A stretch of 64,000 nt of DNA, taken from assembly GCF_019904235.1 (NCBI RefSeq), contig NZ_CP063202.1:3162001-3226000 (forward strand), read 5' to 3'. Below, piece by piece: positions 27,501-35,898 of the stretch. Positions within the stretch are counted from its first letter, which is position 1. Each line of letters begins with the position of its first letter. Under the pieces are notes generated by a model. The model was not told the DNA's origin. It searched no databases and saw only the letters and a list, made by a program, of their open reading frames with translations. The position numbers and the translations under genes are program-made. The stretch is from Erythrobacter sp. SCSIO 43205. GTDB taxonomy: Bacteria; Pseudomonadota; Alphaproteobacteria; Sphingomonadales; Sphingomonadaceae.

Positions 27501-29057
27501 CGCATCGCTCTCATAATCCCACATGGTGTAACCAAGGTAGGAGTTAAGGAAGATATTGGGCTGGTGCATGTGGCAATTCATGCACTGCGATGTCGGGATG
27601 GAGCGGGTGAAGACGTGACGGAGCGGGTGACCCTTTTCGCGCTTGGGCTTGTCGCTGTGGCTGTCTTCGCCGTGATCATCATCGGCGTGATCATCCGGGC
27701 CTTTCAACGCGCCGTGACCGCCAGAACCTTCGTATCCGCCATCTTTGAGCCCGCTTTTGGGAAGGCCGATGTCTTTCTTATACCCGTGGTGCCCCGCTTC
27801 GCCCGGATTGCGCGATGCCCCCACGACGCGTTGATAGCATTGGAGCGCGGCATTGGTGTTCGCCTCCGGATTGATGCAAGGGTCAGCCGTCACCGTCTGA
27901 CCATCGCGACCATATTGAGCATAGATGAGGCTGTGACGCGGCTCGCGGTCATTGGCGTAAACCACGTGACACGACGCGCAGCCTGAGTGGCGATAATCGC
28001 CCGGCTGGTCGTTGGTCCCCATGAACCATGTGAACGGATCGTTGAGGCGCGTCTTGTGGATGTTGAGCGCCGGGATAGCGACGCGCAAACCTGTGCCCGG
28101 ACCACGGTTGGATTGCTTCAGATCAGGACGACCGGGCTCTTCCAAGAGCTGGATACGGCCCGTGATATTGGGCTGACCAATTTCGGGGAATTGCGAGTTG
28201 ATCGTGCGACCGCCACGCTCAAACACGCGGAACACATCAGCAGGCGGAATGACGTGCCATGTCGGCAGAGGATAAAGTTGCCCCAGAACGCCGCGCGCCT
28301 TTTGAGCGTCGGACAAAGCTCCGTCATCACCCTCGCCGGGTGAAGTGATGGAATTGGCAATGCCAGAGATCGTCGCGCTGTCGCCAGAGCGAGTGTACGC
28401 CTCACCCAGAATATAGTTTTTGAAAGGCAAAATGCCGTTGTTGTACGTCGCCCCGCCCCACAGCATCGCGCCAGTCGCCATGATGGAGCGTTCGGCCGCT
28501 TCGATCGACTGGATGTGGCACGAGCCACACGCCTCACGCGCCACGCGGTAATCCGACGGGTTCACGAATTTGACGAATTCAGGCGATTCCTTGTTGAGAA
28601 GCGCATAGGAACGCTCCGGGTTCGCGCTGCTTGGGAAATGCCAGCTGTCGGGATATTTCGGCAGGACGTGCGCGTTGTCACGAGCGGCCTGATAATCGGG
28701 GTGATCGTAGGGCAGCTGTGGATTACCCGACACGCTTGGGTTACCGCCGTGGCAATCGGTACAACCCAGTACCACAGCCGGCGTTTCGTGCATGGTCGGC
28801 GCATCACTTGCCCGGTGACAGGTCAGGCACCCTTCGGATTTGGCGTCCGCATCAGCCTGTGACTGGCGCGCAGGAGCAGGCGCAGCGATAACGAGGCTAT
28901 AATCGCGTTTGGTCGGCTTTTCCTTGTCGGCGGCCTGCGTTTCGGACTGAAACACGGACACGCCAAGGATAAGCGCCGCCACCGCCAAAAGCCCGTGGAG
29001 CGGTGTCAGGAAACGGAAATTCTCGCGTTTGCTGGTCAAGATGGAGCCCCCAGCCAT
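24561..29057 (-). CDS. Giant decahaem cytochrome c with C-terminal LVIVD beta-propeller
   Basis: 1498 residues. The ATG at 29057 is chosen because it overlaps the upstream stop codon (TGATG). A signal peptide (hydrophobic about residues 20-35) is followed by ten CxxCH motifs spread from about residue 77 to 955: CLTCH, CTDCH, CGSCH, CASCH, CMNCH, CVDCH, CKDCH, CFTCH, CGGCH, CSDCH. A His/Asp-rich stretch lies at about residues 440-475. From about 1050 to 1390 there are at least six LVIVD-type repeats (such as YLFVAEGKGGFRAYDI and YLWVTDNEGLKVFDV), which form a beta-propeller. The C-terminus is acidic. The size, signal peptide and outer-membrane barrel partner suggest a periplasmic or surface-exposed terminal redox protein. 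The function (electron export or oxidation of an external donor) is not known. Confidence 0.92.
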   Translation of the reverse strand: MAGGSILTSKRENFRFLTPLHGLLAVAALILGVSVFQSETQAADKEKPTKRDYSLVIAAPAPARQSQADADAKSEGCLTCHRASDAPTMHETPAVVLGCTDCHGGNPSVSGNPQLPYDHPDYQAARDNAHVLPKYPDSWHFPSSANPERSYALLNKESPEFVKFVNPSDYRVAREACGSCHIQSIEAAERSIMATGAMLWGGATYNNGILPFKNYILGEAYTRSGDSATISGIANSITSPGEGDDGALSDAQKARGVLGQLYPLPTWHVIPPADVFRVFERGGRTINSQFPEIGQPNITGRIQLLEEPGRPDLKQSNRGPGTGLRVAIPALNIHKTRLNDPFTWFMGTNDQPGDYRHSGCASCHVVYANDREPRHSLIYAQYGRDGQTVTADPCINPEANTNAALQCYQRVVGASRNPGEAGHHGYKKDIGLPKSGLKDGGYEGSGGHGALKGPDDHADDDHGEDSHSDKPKREKGHPLRHVFTRSIPTSQCMNCHMHQPNIFLNSYLGYTMWDYESDAPFMWSGPENKTPRPHGMSDEAYEEFYKTQRFPTAEQVRSIMDRNPEGAAARGMWADVDFLRNVYELNPNLEHTQFADYHGHGWNFRGIFKRDRDGNLLDAEGEILRPGNPETDTPEEQAYHDNRWRQRWRKDGEELFVEVEKNPAKNGSNNPGTAVHMMSIHAEVGMQCVDCHFEQDTHGNGLIYGEVANAIEIGCKDCHGTADAYPTLRTSGPAAPPEGHNLALLRNPDGQRRFEWMENEDGRRVLIQRSLVDPELEWEMSLVKDSVDPAAPTFNAKAARSKLMSVYGAETGNFEFGSGIAKDERAHNDDNMACFTCHLSWTTSCGGCHLPIEANWKTKSHRYEGGSTRNFATYNPQVARDQMFQLGKHQTTKGNQTAPVRSSSALVLSSTNINRERIYVQQPPISAVGFSSQAFAPHFPHTVRKTETKQCSDCHLSQDEDNNAIMAQLLLLGTNYVNFVGMHAFTGLEGGISAVRVTEYDEPQAVLGSYLHRYSYPDYWRRHVEDNGRELKNWVRGQAFDGDISGETKPFEEFVNVHEGTSDRVGCLQMRGEYLFVAEGKGGFRAYDIASIANKGVSERILTAPFSPLGHDTHVDTKDATCMALATNQPVAPERNTAKMREVNQEQPFSPIYDYAFITDAQEGLIAVDINTLADGEFRNNFFKRARFGDGSDAWNPNGVLNGASHITLAGDYAYITADAGLVVVYLPKDIPDNPATPYVDECEIDPANPSESCLAPRVTSVIPMSGARATTIQFRYLWVTDNEGLKVFDVTDMASPVAVPEATYPIADARRIYVARTFAYVAAKGDGLMIFDVKNPRSPKLYKKVTMDGMLNDAEDVIVGSTNASLFAYVADGVNGLKVLQLTSPDSQRNFYGFSPAPMPELIAYAKTPSPALALSKGLDRDRAVDETGGQMAIFGRLGSRPFTREEMEKLFMTRAGVPWKVTDEVDMNRWVGSNFGPNMAVRREEAEEADEDKLGG

Positions 29058-30970
29058 CAATAGGTCAACGTCAGGTTTGCAAGGACGGAATAGAAATTCC
29101 CGTCATTGCCAAGATTATCGAACAGGTCTTCAAACCCGCTGCCCGAAAACAGCGTCGCAGCCGACAGGCGGAACACGATGTTCTGGTTCGCCTTGGGCCG
29201 GTAAATCGCGCTGGCCGACACGTCGTAGCCAATCTCGCTTGGGATTGAGCCTTCGATGCGGAAGTTTTCAAGCGTCGCCGTATCTTCAAACCAAAGGTGA
29301 TTGGCATTGGCAGTGACGCGCACCTCTGGCGTCAGGTCGAAGTCCGCACCAACGCCGACCAACCACAGGCCGGGGTTCAAGAAGTTTGATTGCCCCTGCT
29401 CTTTCGAAGAGCGCAGCGTGTTCAGAATACCATTGCGGCCATTGACGGAAATGACCCGGCCACCGCCTGCGAACGGCAAAGTTTGGCGGATCCAGTAAGA
29501 GGTATCCGCGCCTGCAAATTGCGGGTTTTCGAAAATTGCATCAAAGCCGGTGTGCGTATCATCATACGGGTCGCTATCCCCGCTTTGATAAAGGCCAGAC
29601 AGGCGGAAACGCATCCAGTCGCGGTCATAGCTAAGCTCAAGCGCGGCAAATTGTGCGTCAATGTCGACTGGCTCACCCGTCAGGATCGAATTGCGATCTT
29701 CGCCAAGCGCCCAATAGGCGCTGCCGGTCAGATTGATGCGGCCAATGCGTCCATCGACATTATAGCCAAGGTAGAAGACATCGTAATCGCGGCCCCGAAG
29801 ATCACCCAAAAGCGCCGGGCGAACCGGGAAACCATTGGTGTCGATCTCGATATCGTCCGCCTCACGGTTGCGGTTGTAGGCGACCGTAAACTGGCTGGTC
29901 AGCGCCGGGATCAGGAAATCCTGGCGATAGACATTGGCGATGAAGACGAAATCATCGCGCGGCGTTTTGGTGACAGAGTTGAGGCCGGAGTTCGTGTCTT
30001 TCTCAAGCCGCCAGAATCCAGCGACGTTAAACTGAAAACGGTTGTTGTCGCGGTTGCCGAAGAGGCGAATGCCGAGCTGTTGATCCTGAAACAGGAAGCC
30101 GCGGAAATCAGCCTGAAACGGTTGAATACCTGCGCGAATAGAGATGAAATCAAACCGGTCGCGATCAAGCGGGGTGAAGTGATAGTCGACGAAAGCTTCC
30201 TGCACGCCAAGGAAATGGTCGAGGCGGTGGCTTTCTTTCGATGGCTCCACGAACAGAACGCGGCGCTCCGGCACATCGACATAGTTGACATTATAAGCAA
30301 GCGTCAGGCGGTATTCGATGCTCGGCGGTTTGTAAGCGGTTGAGCCCTTAAGCAGCGCCGCGCCCACAATAAATGTTTGCGACAGAACGGTCGAGAAATC
30401 ATCGCCGAACACGTCGAGGCGGTCCGGATCCTCTGTCGTCTGAATGCCGACGGGGATCGGGAAAGTGCGCGGTTCATACACGCTGTCGCTGATCGCGTTG
30501 AGGACGAAGAACCAGTCATCGCCCTTGATCGGAAGCCATGGAACCTTGTCCGGATTGATCGGACGGTCACCCTTATAGGTGTTTTGGTTATAGGGATCGA
30601 GCAAGGCTTCCTTGATAACAGGATTGCCGTTGATGTCGGTCACATTGTCGATCAGCCGCCAGCGATCAGGGATCGGCACCTGGTCCGGCGAGAACGCTTG
30701 TGGAGGGGGCGCACGGACCGCGCCGGGGTTTTCCTGCGTGACTTTCTCTGGCAGTTCAGCATTGAAACCGGGACGCTCGCGCCCTTCAATGATCTGATTG
30801 TCGAGCTCGTCCGCCTCGTCCTTCGCCGTGGTGTTGAGCCCAGGGCCCGATACACTTTGATTGCGCTCCAGTTCTTGGCCACCCTCATCAAGCTGAGGCG
30901 CAGTTGCAGGCTCATCTCCAGGAGCGGCCTGCATCAGGATCAGAAAAGGAAGAAGCGGAGCAACGCCCAT
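29057..30970 (-). CDS. Outer-membrane beta-barrel partner of the decahaem cytochrome
   Basis: A 637-residue exported protein with a short hydrophobic signal sequence (MGVAPLLPFLILMQAA). A Pro/Glu-rich linker (about 20-100) precedes a long C-terminal region of alternating amphipathic strands ending in a tyrosine after LANLTLTY, the usual end of barrel proteins handled by BAM. It has no haem motif. The gene is encoded 3 bp after the lipoprotein and overlaps the giant cytochrome by one base. It could be the sheath for a porin-cytochrome conduit, analogous to MtrB/PioB, although I see no recognisable sequence signature of those families. The alternative is a general substrate porin. Confidence 0.75.
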   Translation of the reverse strand: MGVAPLLPFLILMQAAPGDEPATAPQLDEGGQELERNQSVSGPGLNTTAKDEADELDNQIIEGRERPGFNAELPEKVTQENPGAVRAPPPQAFSPDQVPIPDRWRLIDNVTDINGNPVIKEALLDPYNQNTYKGDRPINPDKVPWLPIKGDDWFFVLNAISDSVYEPRTFPIPVGIQTTEDPDRLDVFGDDFSTVLSQTFIVGAALLKGSTAYKPPSIEYRLTLAYNVNYVDVPERRVLFVEPSKESHRLDHFLGVQEAFVDYHFTPLDRDRFDFISIRAGIQPFQADFRGFLFQDQQLGIRLFGNRDNNRFQFNVAGFWRLEKDTNSGLNSVTKTPRDDFVFIANVYRQDFLIPALTSQFTVAYNRNREADDIEIDTNGFPVRPALLGDLRGRDYDVFYLGYNVDGRIGRINLTGSAYWALGEDRNSILTGEPVDIDAQFAALELSYDRDWMRFRLSGLYQSGDSDPYDDTHTGFDAIFENPQFAGADTSYWIRQTLPFAGGGRVISVNGRNGILNTLRSSKEQGQSNFLNPGLWLVGVGADFDLTPEVRVTANANHLWFEDTATLENFRIEGSIPSEIGYDVSASAIYRPKANQNIVFRLSAATLFSGSGFEDLFDNLGNDGNFYSVLANLTLTY

Positions 30971-30973
30971 GGA

Positions 30974-32944
30974 TCAAAGCCCCTCACATACGTTTTGCGA
31001 CGGATCATCGAGGAATGGCGCGAACGGGCAATTGATATAGCGCAGGCGAACCTGACGACTGCCCACCTGGACTACGATGCGATCAGCGCGAATGTCGTTT
31101 GGTGCGTTATTGATCGTGCCCGTGCGAACCCCGGCGTTATGCAGGCCAAGGAAGCTGATCATGTCATCCTGATCAATCCCGTCGCCCGACACGCCAATCC
31201 CACCGATCAGCTGATTGCCGCGGTAGACCGGAACCGAGCCGGGGAAGATTTGGATGCCATTGCCAAGCCGCGGCGCGCCCGCCGTTTGCGGAAGCTTGGT
31301 GCAACCGCGCGCGGTATCCGTGGGCGATGCGCCCGTCACAAAGGCAAGGTGTTCGGCCAGATTCTGTAACACAAGTGCGGATTGTAGCCCGGTAGAGAAC
31401 GGGTTGAACTGTTCAATCGGGCGCGAGAGCGGGCCATTGGGCGTGCCCACTTCGCCATCGGGGAAGTATGGCCGCGACAAGTTGCCACCGGAACGATCCG
31501 CAAATGCAAACGCACCCGTCAGAGCATTGGGATCATTCAGGAAATCGCGCACGCGCTGAACATATTGCGGCACTTCCAGATCGCCAGCGAGAAGCTCATT
31601 CGCAGCAAAGGGCGCGGAGAAGAAAGTCGCGGTGCGCGCCTTTTGCAAGGACACGTCCGAGCCAAAAATCGGCGCATCGGCAGAGCGCACAATCCCAAGG
31701 ATTTGTCCGCGCGTATCGACAAGGCTCAAGGTCACTTGCGCCTGACTGTCCAGCGGCCTGCGGATTTGCGCACGCGAACGCGCGATGACCTGAAACGCCT
31801 CTTCGAGGATTGCGGTTGCTTCGGTCTGCGTGATCGGATTGCCGATGTCCGCGCCATCAGTGCCACCTCTGATGGGGAAGCGGTTCGTGCCCGCCCCGTC
31901 CGACATCACAAATGCACCGCCAAGCGAGAATTCCGCAGAAGTCGCCGGGCGAATGCCCGATGTTTCTGCGCCATATGCCGTGCCAGCGATAATCGCGCCT
32001 GCATTATAGCCGGTAACCGGAGCGACAGTGCCCGCCGTCCCGGCAAAGCTTGCCCCTGCCACATTGGCGAGCGCGCCATAGGTCGCATCGGTATAGCGAA
32101 GGCTGGTGCCGTCTGCCGAAATGCGGTCCGCGCGGATTTCGACAGGAGCCTCAAAACCCACCGTGCCAGCAAGAGCGATGAATTCATCAACGTCATTATC
32201 AACGTCGAGCACATTGGGATCAAACGTGTAATCAGGATCCGCTGCAACGCCGATCCCGCCGACAACCACACCGTTCTTGTAAAGCGGAAAACCGCCGGGA
32301 TCAGCGGAAAGGCCAAGCGGAGAACGCTTTGGCCCGATCAGACCGTCAGACGCGCGCGCGCTAAAATCAGAGCAGGGAAGCTGGCTGAACTGCACCCCGA
32401 ACAAGGGCCCGCTTTCAAGGCCAATCGTGGTGGGCGATGGGGGAAAGTGCTCTTGCACAATTTGCGAAGCCACGCGGGTCGAAAACGCATTGCCAGCGCT
32501 CGACAAATAGGCGCCCGTGATCGCCTTGGCGATAGCAGCGCCTGCCGCTGGCACATCAAGGCCCTGAATATCGACATCCTGCCCATTGGGAGCGCCGGGG
32601 ATTGCCACAGTTGCGCGCGCGCCCGGCATCACGAAAACGCCCAACACATTGCCCACACGGTCCACCACAGCGATGGTTGCCGCATCGCCTTGCGCGGTGG
32701 CTTGAGCTGCGGCCTGCGCGATGATTTGCTGGACCTCGGCGACGCTCAAACTTTCTTGAGCGGGCGCTGCGAACAAATCACCGGGAGGCGCAGGCGTTGG
32801 CGTTGGCGCAGGGACCGGATTGCCGCCCGTCCCACCGCCAGCAGGCGTAGAGCCACCCCCACCACCGCACGACAAAAGCGCAAGCGCCATAAGCGGCGCA
32901 CCAAGAATTTTAGCGTTCAAAGATCTCCATCCCCCCGCCATCAT
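30974..32944 (-). CDS. Lipoprotein with two GlcG/HbpS-type haem-binding domains
   Basis: About 656 residues. The start ATG at 32944 overlaps the preceding stop, and a second ATG follows at 32941. The signal ends in a lipobox ALALLSC followed by a Gly/Pro-rich spacer, so the mature protein is lipid-anchored. Two related domains follow, at about residues 65-260 and 380-620. Each begins with VxxxIxxA helices, has a VVDRVGNVLGVF or LVDTRGQILGIV strand pair and ends with a GGIGV turn (NGVVVGGIGVAAD and NQLIGGIGVSGD). This is the GlcG/HbpS fold known to bind haem or small molecules. In this operon it could sense, store or deliver haem, or bind the redox substrate. That role is inferred. Confidence 0.8.
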   Translation of the reverse strand: MMAGGWRSLNAKILGAPLMALALLSCGGGGGSTPAGGGTGGNPVPAPTPTPAPPGDLFAAPAQESLSVAEVQQIIAQAAAQATAQGDAATIAVVDRVGNVLGVFVMPGARATVAIPGAPNGQDVDIQGLDVPAAGAAIAKAITGAYLSSAGNAFSTRVASQIVQEHFPPSPTTIGLESGPLFGVQFSQLPCSDFSARASDGLIGPKRSPLGLSADPGGFPLYKNGVVVGGIGVAADPDYTFDPNVLDVDNDVDEFIALAGTVGFEAPVEIRADRISADGTSLRYTDATYGALANVAGASFAGTAGTVAPVTGYNAGAIIAGTAYGAETSGIRPATSAEFSLGGAFVMSDGAGTNRFPIRGGTDGADIGNPITQTEATAILEEAFQVIARSRAQIRRPLDSQAQVTLSLVDTRGQILGIVRSADAPIFGSDVSLQKARTATFFSAPFAANELLAGDLEVPQYVQRVRDFLNDPNALTGAFAFADRSGGNLSRPYFPDGEVGTPNGPLSRPIEQFNPFSTGLQSALVLQNLAEHLAFVTGASPTDTARGCTKLPQTAGAPRLGNGIQIFPGSVPVYRGNQLIGGIGVSGDGIDQDDMISFLGLHNAGVRTGTINNAPNDIRADRIVVQVGSRQVRLRYINCPFAPFLDDPSQNVCEGL

Positions 32945-34371
32945 CAACGCAACCTTTTGATAGCGGCAAGCGCGGAGGCGAGCGCCGTGCGGAAGTCGGC
33001 AGGATTAAAGGAATTGGGCTCCTCAACCGCAGCGTAAGCTTTGTTGATGCTCGACCGGATACTGGCAGCTGCCCCCGGTGTGACGCGGCCATTGGTCACA
33101 AGACCGTTCAACAGCGTATCGACTGCCATCACCGCCTGAACCGAGCCGGAATAATCGGTAAAACGCGGACGCAGCGCATTGCTGCCGATAATGTCGATCA
33201 CTTGGAAAGCATCGGAATTGGCATAAGCGCGCTGTGACAAAGCGTTGGAGAGCGCCCCTGCCCGCTGCGAAAGCTGCATAGCCGCTTCACGCGGGGACGC
33301 ACCGCTGCCACCCAATGCACCGTGGAAATCGCGGCTCGCCTTTTTGAATGCATCCGCTTGGCCCGGAACAAGAGCACCCGCCACAGCGGTCAGCATGATG
33401 ATGTTCTCATCATTGAAAGGCGCGTTGCCAAATGGGATTGGCCGACCGGGGTTCTCTTCAAAGGTCAGCCGCCTTTGGCTCGAATCCTGAATTTCGCGGT
33501 GGCACGAATGGCAATCAAAGAAGTAATACTGCGGAAAGACGCCTTCCATCGCGTATTTGGGATTGGCAAACAGACCCGTCGCACGCTTCACCGCCTCAGC
33601 CTGACCCACCGCCCAGAACCGCACCGCATTGGGCGCACGCTTGCGACGTTTGTAATCGGCGTCGATATTGTGGTGCTGTTGCAGCGCGCTGAACAGATCA
33701 AGCTCGAATGAAACGCGCGGGTGACCCGCTGCCATCATTTCGTGCGTGACAAATTGCCCCGGCTTGGTCGAGCCATAGTGGCAATCGAGACAGACATTGG
33801 CGCGCACTTGCGGATTTTCGAGCGGGATCAGGCCATCGGCCACATTGGACGCATGGCTAGCTGGCACAGCATAATGGCTCGACAACCAGGCGTTCCCCGC
33901 TGGCCCGTGACAGCTTTCGCAGCCAACCCCATCGGACAGCTGAAACTTCGCCCCGCGCGGCGTTCCGGGCATATAGGTCGCGTGGCAACCAAGACAGTCT
34001 TTCGCCTGCGTCGCATCACCAAGCCCAAGGCTCTTTGCAATCTGTTGACCGCGACGCCCAGCCAGAACAGCGTAGGCCCGTGAGTGCGCGCCGCTGGCCG
34101 AGGAGGGCTCTTGCCAAGTGGCGATTTCATCCTGACGCACGACAGCGCCATTGCCCTCTGCCCGGCCATGACAGGTCGAGCCCGCGCACGAAGCAACACC
34201 TTCAAGGCTGGAGGCGAATGTGGTGGAAGTGGTGGATGGGAGAGCCAGCAGCAGCGCAAACGCCGCAGCCACGCGCATCGCAGCGCCATCAAAGCGGCGC
34301 GCTGATCGAATAAGATTGCCAATCGGCCCGGAAGCAATCGCCCCAAAGAAAGCTGGCCTGGAAACCGTCAT
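32944..34371 (-). CDS. Pentahaem cytochrome c, c554 family-like
   Basis: A 475-residue exported cytochrome. The ATG at 34371 has an excellent ribosome site (GGGGGGAAGAG). A membrane-spanning signal lies at about residues 33-52. Haem motifs are an unusual CAGSTCH (CX4CH, near residue 62) followed by CLGCH, CESCH, CLDCH and CHSCH. The CX4CH first motif, conserved distal histidines (SGAHSRAY, SSHYAVP, MMAAGHPR) and overall layout match cytochrome c554-like proteins. The C-terminal 150 residues are haem-free and helical. It is the first gene of a four-gene operon and probably shuttles electrons through the periplasm between the inner-membrane decahaem protein and the outer-membrane complex. Confidence 0.88.
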   Translation of the reverse strand: MTVSRPAFFGAIASGPIGNLIRSARRFDGAAMRVAAAFALLLALPSTTSTTFASSLEGVASCAGSTCHGRAEGNGAVVRQDEIATWQEPSSASGAHSRAYAVLAGRRGQQIAKSLGLGDATQAKDCLGCHATYMPGTPRGAKFQLSDGVGCESCHGPAGNAWLSSHYAVPASHASNVADGLIPLENPQVRANVCLDCHYGSTKPGQFVTHEMMAAGHPRVSFELDLFSALQQHHNIDADYKRRKRAPNAVRFWAVGQAEAVKRATGLFANPKYAMEGVFPQYYFFDCHSCHREIQDSSQRRLTFEENPGRPIPFGNAPFNDENIIMLTAVAGALVPGQADAFKKASRDFHGALGGSGASPREAAMQLSQRAGALSNALSQRAYANSDAFQVIDIIGSNALRPRFTDYSGSVQAVMAVDTLLNGLVTNGRVTPGAAASIRSSINKAYAAVEEPNSFNPADFRTALASALAAIKRLR

Positions 34372-34646
34372 CTCTTCCCCCCTCGAGATGCAACAAAACT
34401 GCGTCTATTTGGAAAGAGGCGCAAGGCCTTTGGGACGATCAGCCCCGAACTTTCCAAAAAATTCCTACCCTTGGTTTAGCCCGGTCCGCCAAGCAAAGCT
34501 TGTAAAGTACCGACACTTCACCCGGCCCATTGGACCAAATCCCGTTACAGCCAAAGGCCGCCCTATGATTGTTCCAAGCTTCGCGAGTGGATGCAACCAC
34601 CAAATGCGCATAGCTGCCAATTTCGAGCAAAAAAGTGATGCAGGAC
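34372..34646. other. Intergenic region carrying the promoter of the cytochrome operon
   Basis: About 275 bp between the pentahaem cytochrome start and the acyl-CoA dehydrogenase terminator, with no plausible gene. The promoter of the 34371-24561 operon must lie here. No clear FNR/CRP half-site pair or other operator was found by eye. Confidence 0.45.
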
Positions 34647-34686
34647 ACAAAAAGGCCCCGAAACATGGGAGTTTCGAGGCCCTTTT
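34647..34686 (-). terminator. Rho-independent terminator after the acyl-CoA dehydrogenase pair
   Basis: The stem GGCCCCGAAAC (34654-34664) pairs with GTTTCGAGGCC (34671-34681) with one C-A mismatch. On the minus strand it is followed by a T-rich tail (TTTTTGTG). It lies about 30 bp beyond the stop codon at 34715. Confidence 0.8.
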
Positions 34687-34714
34687 ACGATGGTGTTGGT
34701 TGAACGATGCGGCC

Positions 34715-35851
34715 TTAGCCGCTCGCCAAAGCGATGTGTCGCTTCATGTGGTGGTCGATATTGCCGAACTCGGAATCGAAGATCGTCAGGCGCTTGAAAT
34801 AGTGCCCGATGGCATATTCATCGGTCATGCCGTTGCCGCCGTGGATCTGAATCGATTCCTGCCCCACATGGTGTGCAGCTTGAGCAACGCGGACCTTGGC
34901 CGCTGACACAGCCTGTTTGCGGGTGCGCTCATCTGCATCGAGGCGCAGCGTTGCCAGATAGGTCATCGAGACCGAGCACTCGTACTCAGTGTACATATCG
35001 ACCATGCGGTGTTGAAGCACCTGGAAGCTCGCGATCGGAACGCCGAATTGCTTGCGTTGCTTGGCATATTCGAGCGTCATCGCGTGCGAGACTTTCATTG
35101 CGCCGCACGCTTCTGCGCACTGGGCTGCAATTGCTTCATCAGTGACACGTTCGATCAGCGGGAATGCCCCGCCTTCTTCACCGATGAGAGCATCGGCGGG
35201 AACACGCACGTTTTCGAAATAGACTTCGGAAGCGCGCCGACCATCGACGGTGGCATAATCGCGGGTGGTGACGCCTTCGGCTGCCTTGTCGACGATGAAG
35301 ACGCTGATGCCTTGCTGGTCGGTTTGCGCGCCGCTGGTGCGGGCGGTGACGACAAGGTGGCTTGCCCAAGGCGCGCCAATGACGACAGCCTTGTGGCCGT
35401 TGAGAACATAGTCGCCGCCGTCTTTCTTGGCGGTGGTTTCAAGGTTGGCAAGGTCATAGCGCCCGCGTGGCTCTGCATAGGCAAAGGCGAACACGCGCTC
35501 GCCAGAGACGATGCCGCCGATGTGCTCTTCCTTTTGCGCCGCTGTGCCAGCGTGCTTCAAAAATCCGCCTGCACAAACGACAGTCGGCACGTAAGGCTCG
35601 ACCACGAGGCCTTTGCCGAACTCTTCCATGACGACCATGGAATCGATCGCGCCGCCGCCAAAGCCGCCGTCTTCCTCGCTAAAGCTCATGCCAAGGATGC
35701 CAAGCTCTGCCAGCTGGCCCCAGACCTCACGGCTCCATCCAGCATCGGTTGCGATCAGCTGGCGACGCTCTTCCGGGCCGTATTGCTCACGGACCATGCG
35801 CGACAAACCATCACGCACCATGTCCTGCTCTTCAGTGAAATTGAAGTCCAC
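34715..35851 (-). CDS. Acyl-CoA dehydrogenase, small subunit of a heteromeric pair
   Basis: A 378-residue acyl-CoA dehydrogenase fold protein (MDFNFTEEQDMVRDG at the N-terminus, FAD-interface stretch IQIHGGNGMTDEYAIGHYFK near the C-terminus). The C-terminal segment lacks the usual YxGSxxIQ catalytic loop. In heterotetrameric ACADs, such as the PimC/PimD and actinobacterial steroid-degrading types, one subunit lacks the catalytic residues, and this fits that partner. It lies 47 bp downstream of the second ACAD gene in the same operon. The substrate is probably a medium or long or ring-derived acyl-CoA, but this is not determinable. Confidence 0.88.
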   Translation of the reverse strand: MDFNFTEEQDMVRDGLSRMVREQYGPEERRQLIATDAGWSREVWGQLAELGILGMSFSEEDGGFGGGAIDSMVVMEEFGKGLVVEPYVPTVVCAGGFLKHAGTAAQKEEHIGGIVSGERVFAFAYAEPRGRYDLANLETTAKKDGGDYVLNGHKAVVIGAPWASHLVVTARTSGAQTDQQGISVFIVDKAAEGVTTRDYATVDGRRASEVYFENVRVPADALIGEEGGAFPLIERVTDEAIAAQCAEACGAMKVSHAMTLEYAKQRKQFGVPIASFQVLQHRMVDMYTEYECSVSMTYLATLRLDADERTRKQAVSAAKVRVAQAAHHVGQESIQIHGGNGMTDEYAIGHYFKRLTIFDSEFGNIDHHMKRHIALASG

Positions 35852-35898
35852 GTCAGTTCCTCTCTGTGTCCCCTAGAGTCCTTTAAAGGCGCGTGCCC

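Noticed and set aside
29057..30970. Assigning the barrel protein as MtrB/PioB
   Set aside because: No CxxC or other signature of those families and too little recognisable similarity; only the topology and operon context agree.
31565..33037. 490-codon open frame on the plus strand opposite the GlcG/HbpS lipoprotein
   Set aside because: Arg/Cys-rich, no family motif, and fully antisense to a protein with lipobox and two recognisable domains. It is an artefact of GC-rich third-position bias.
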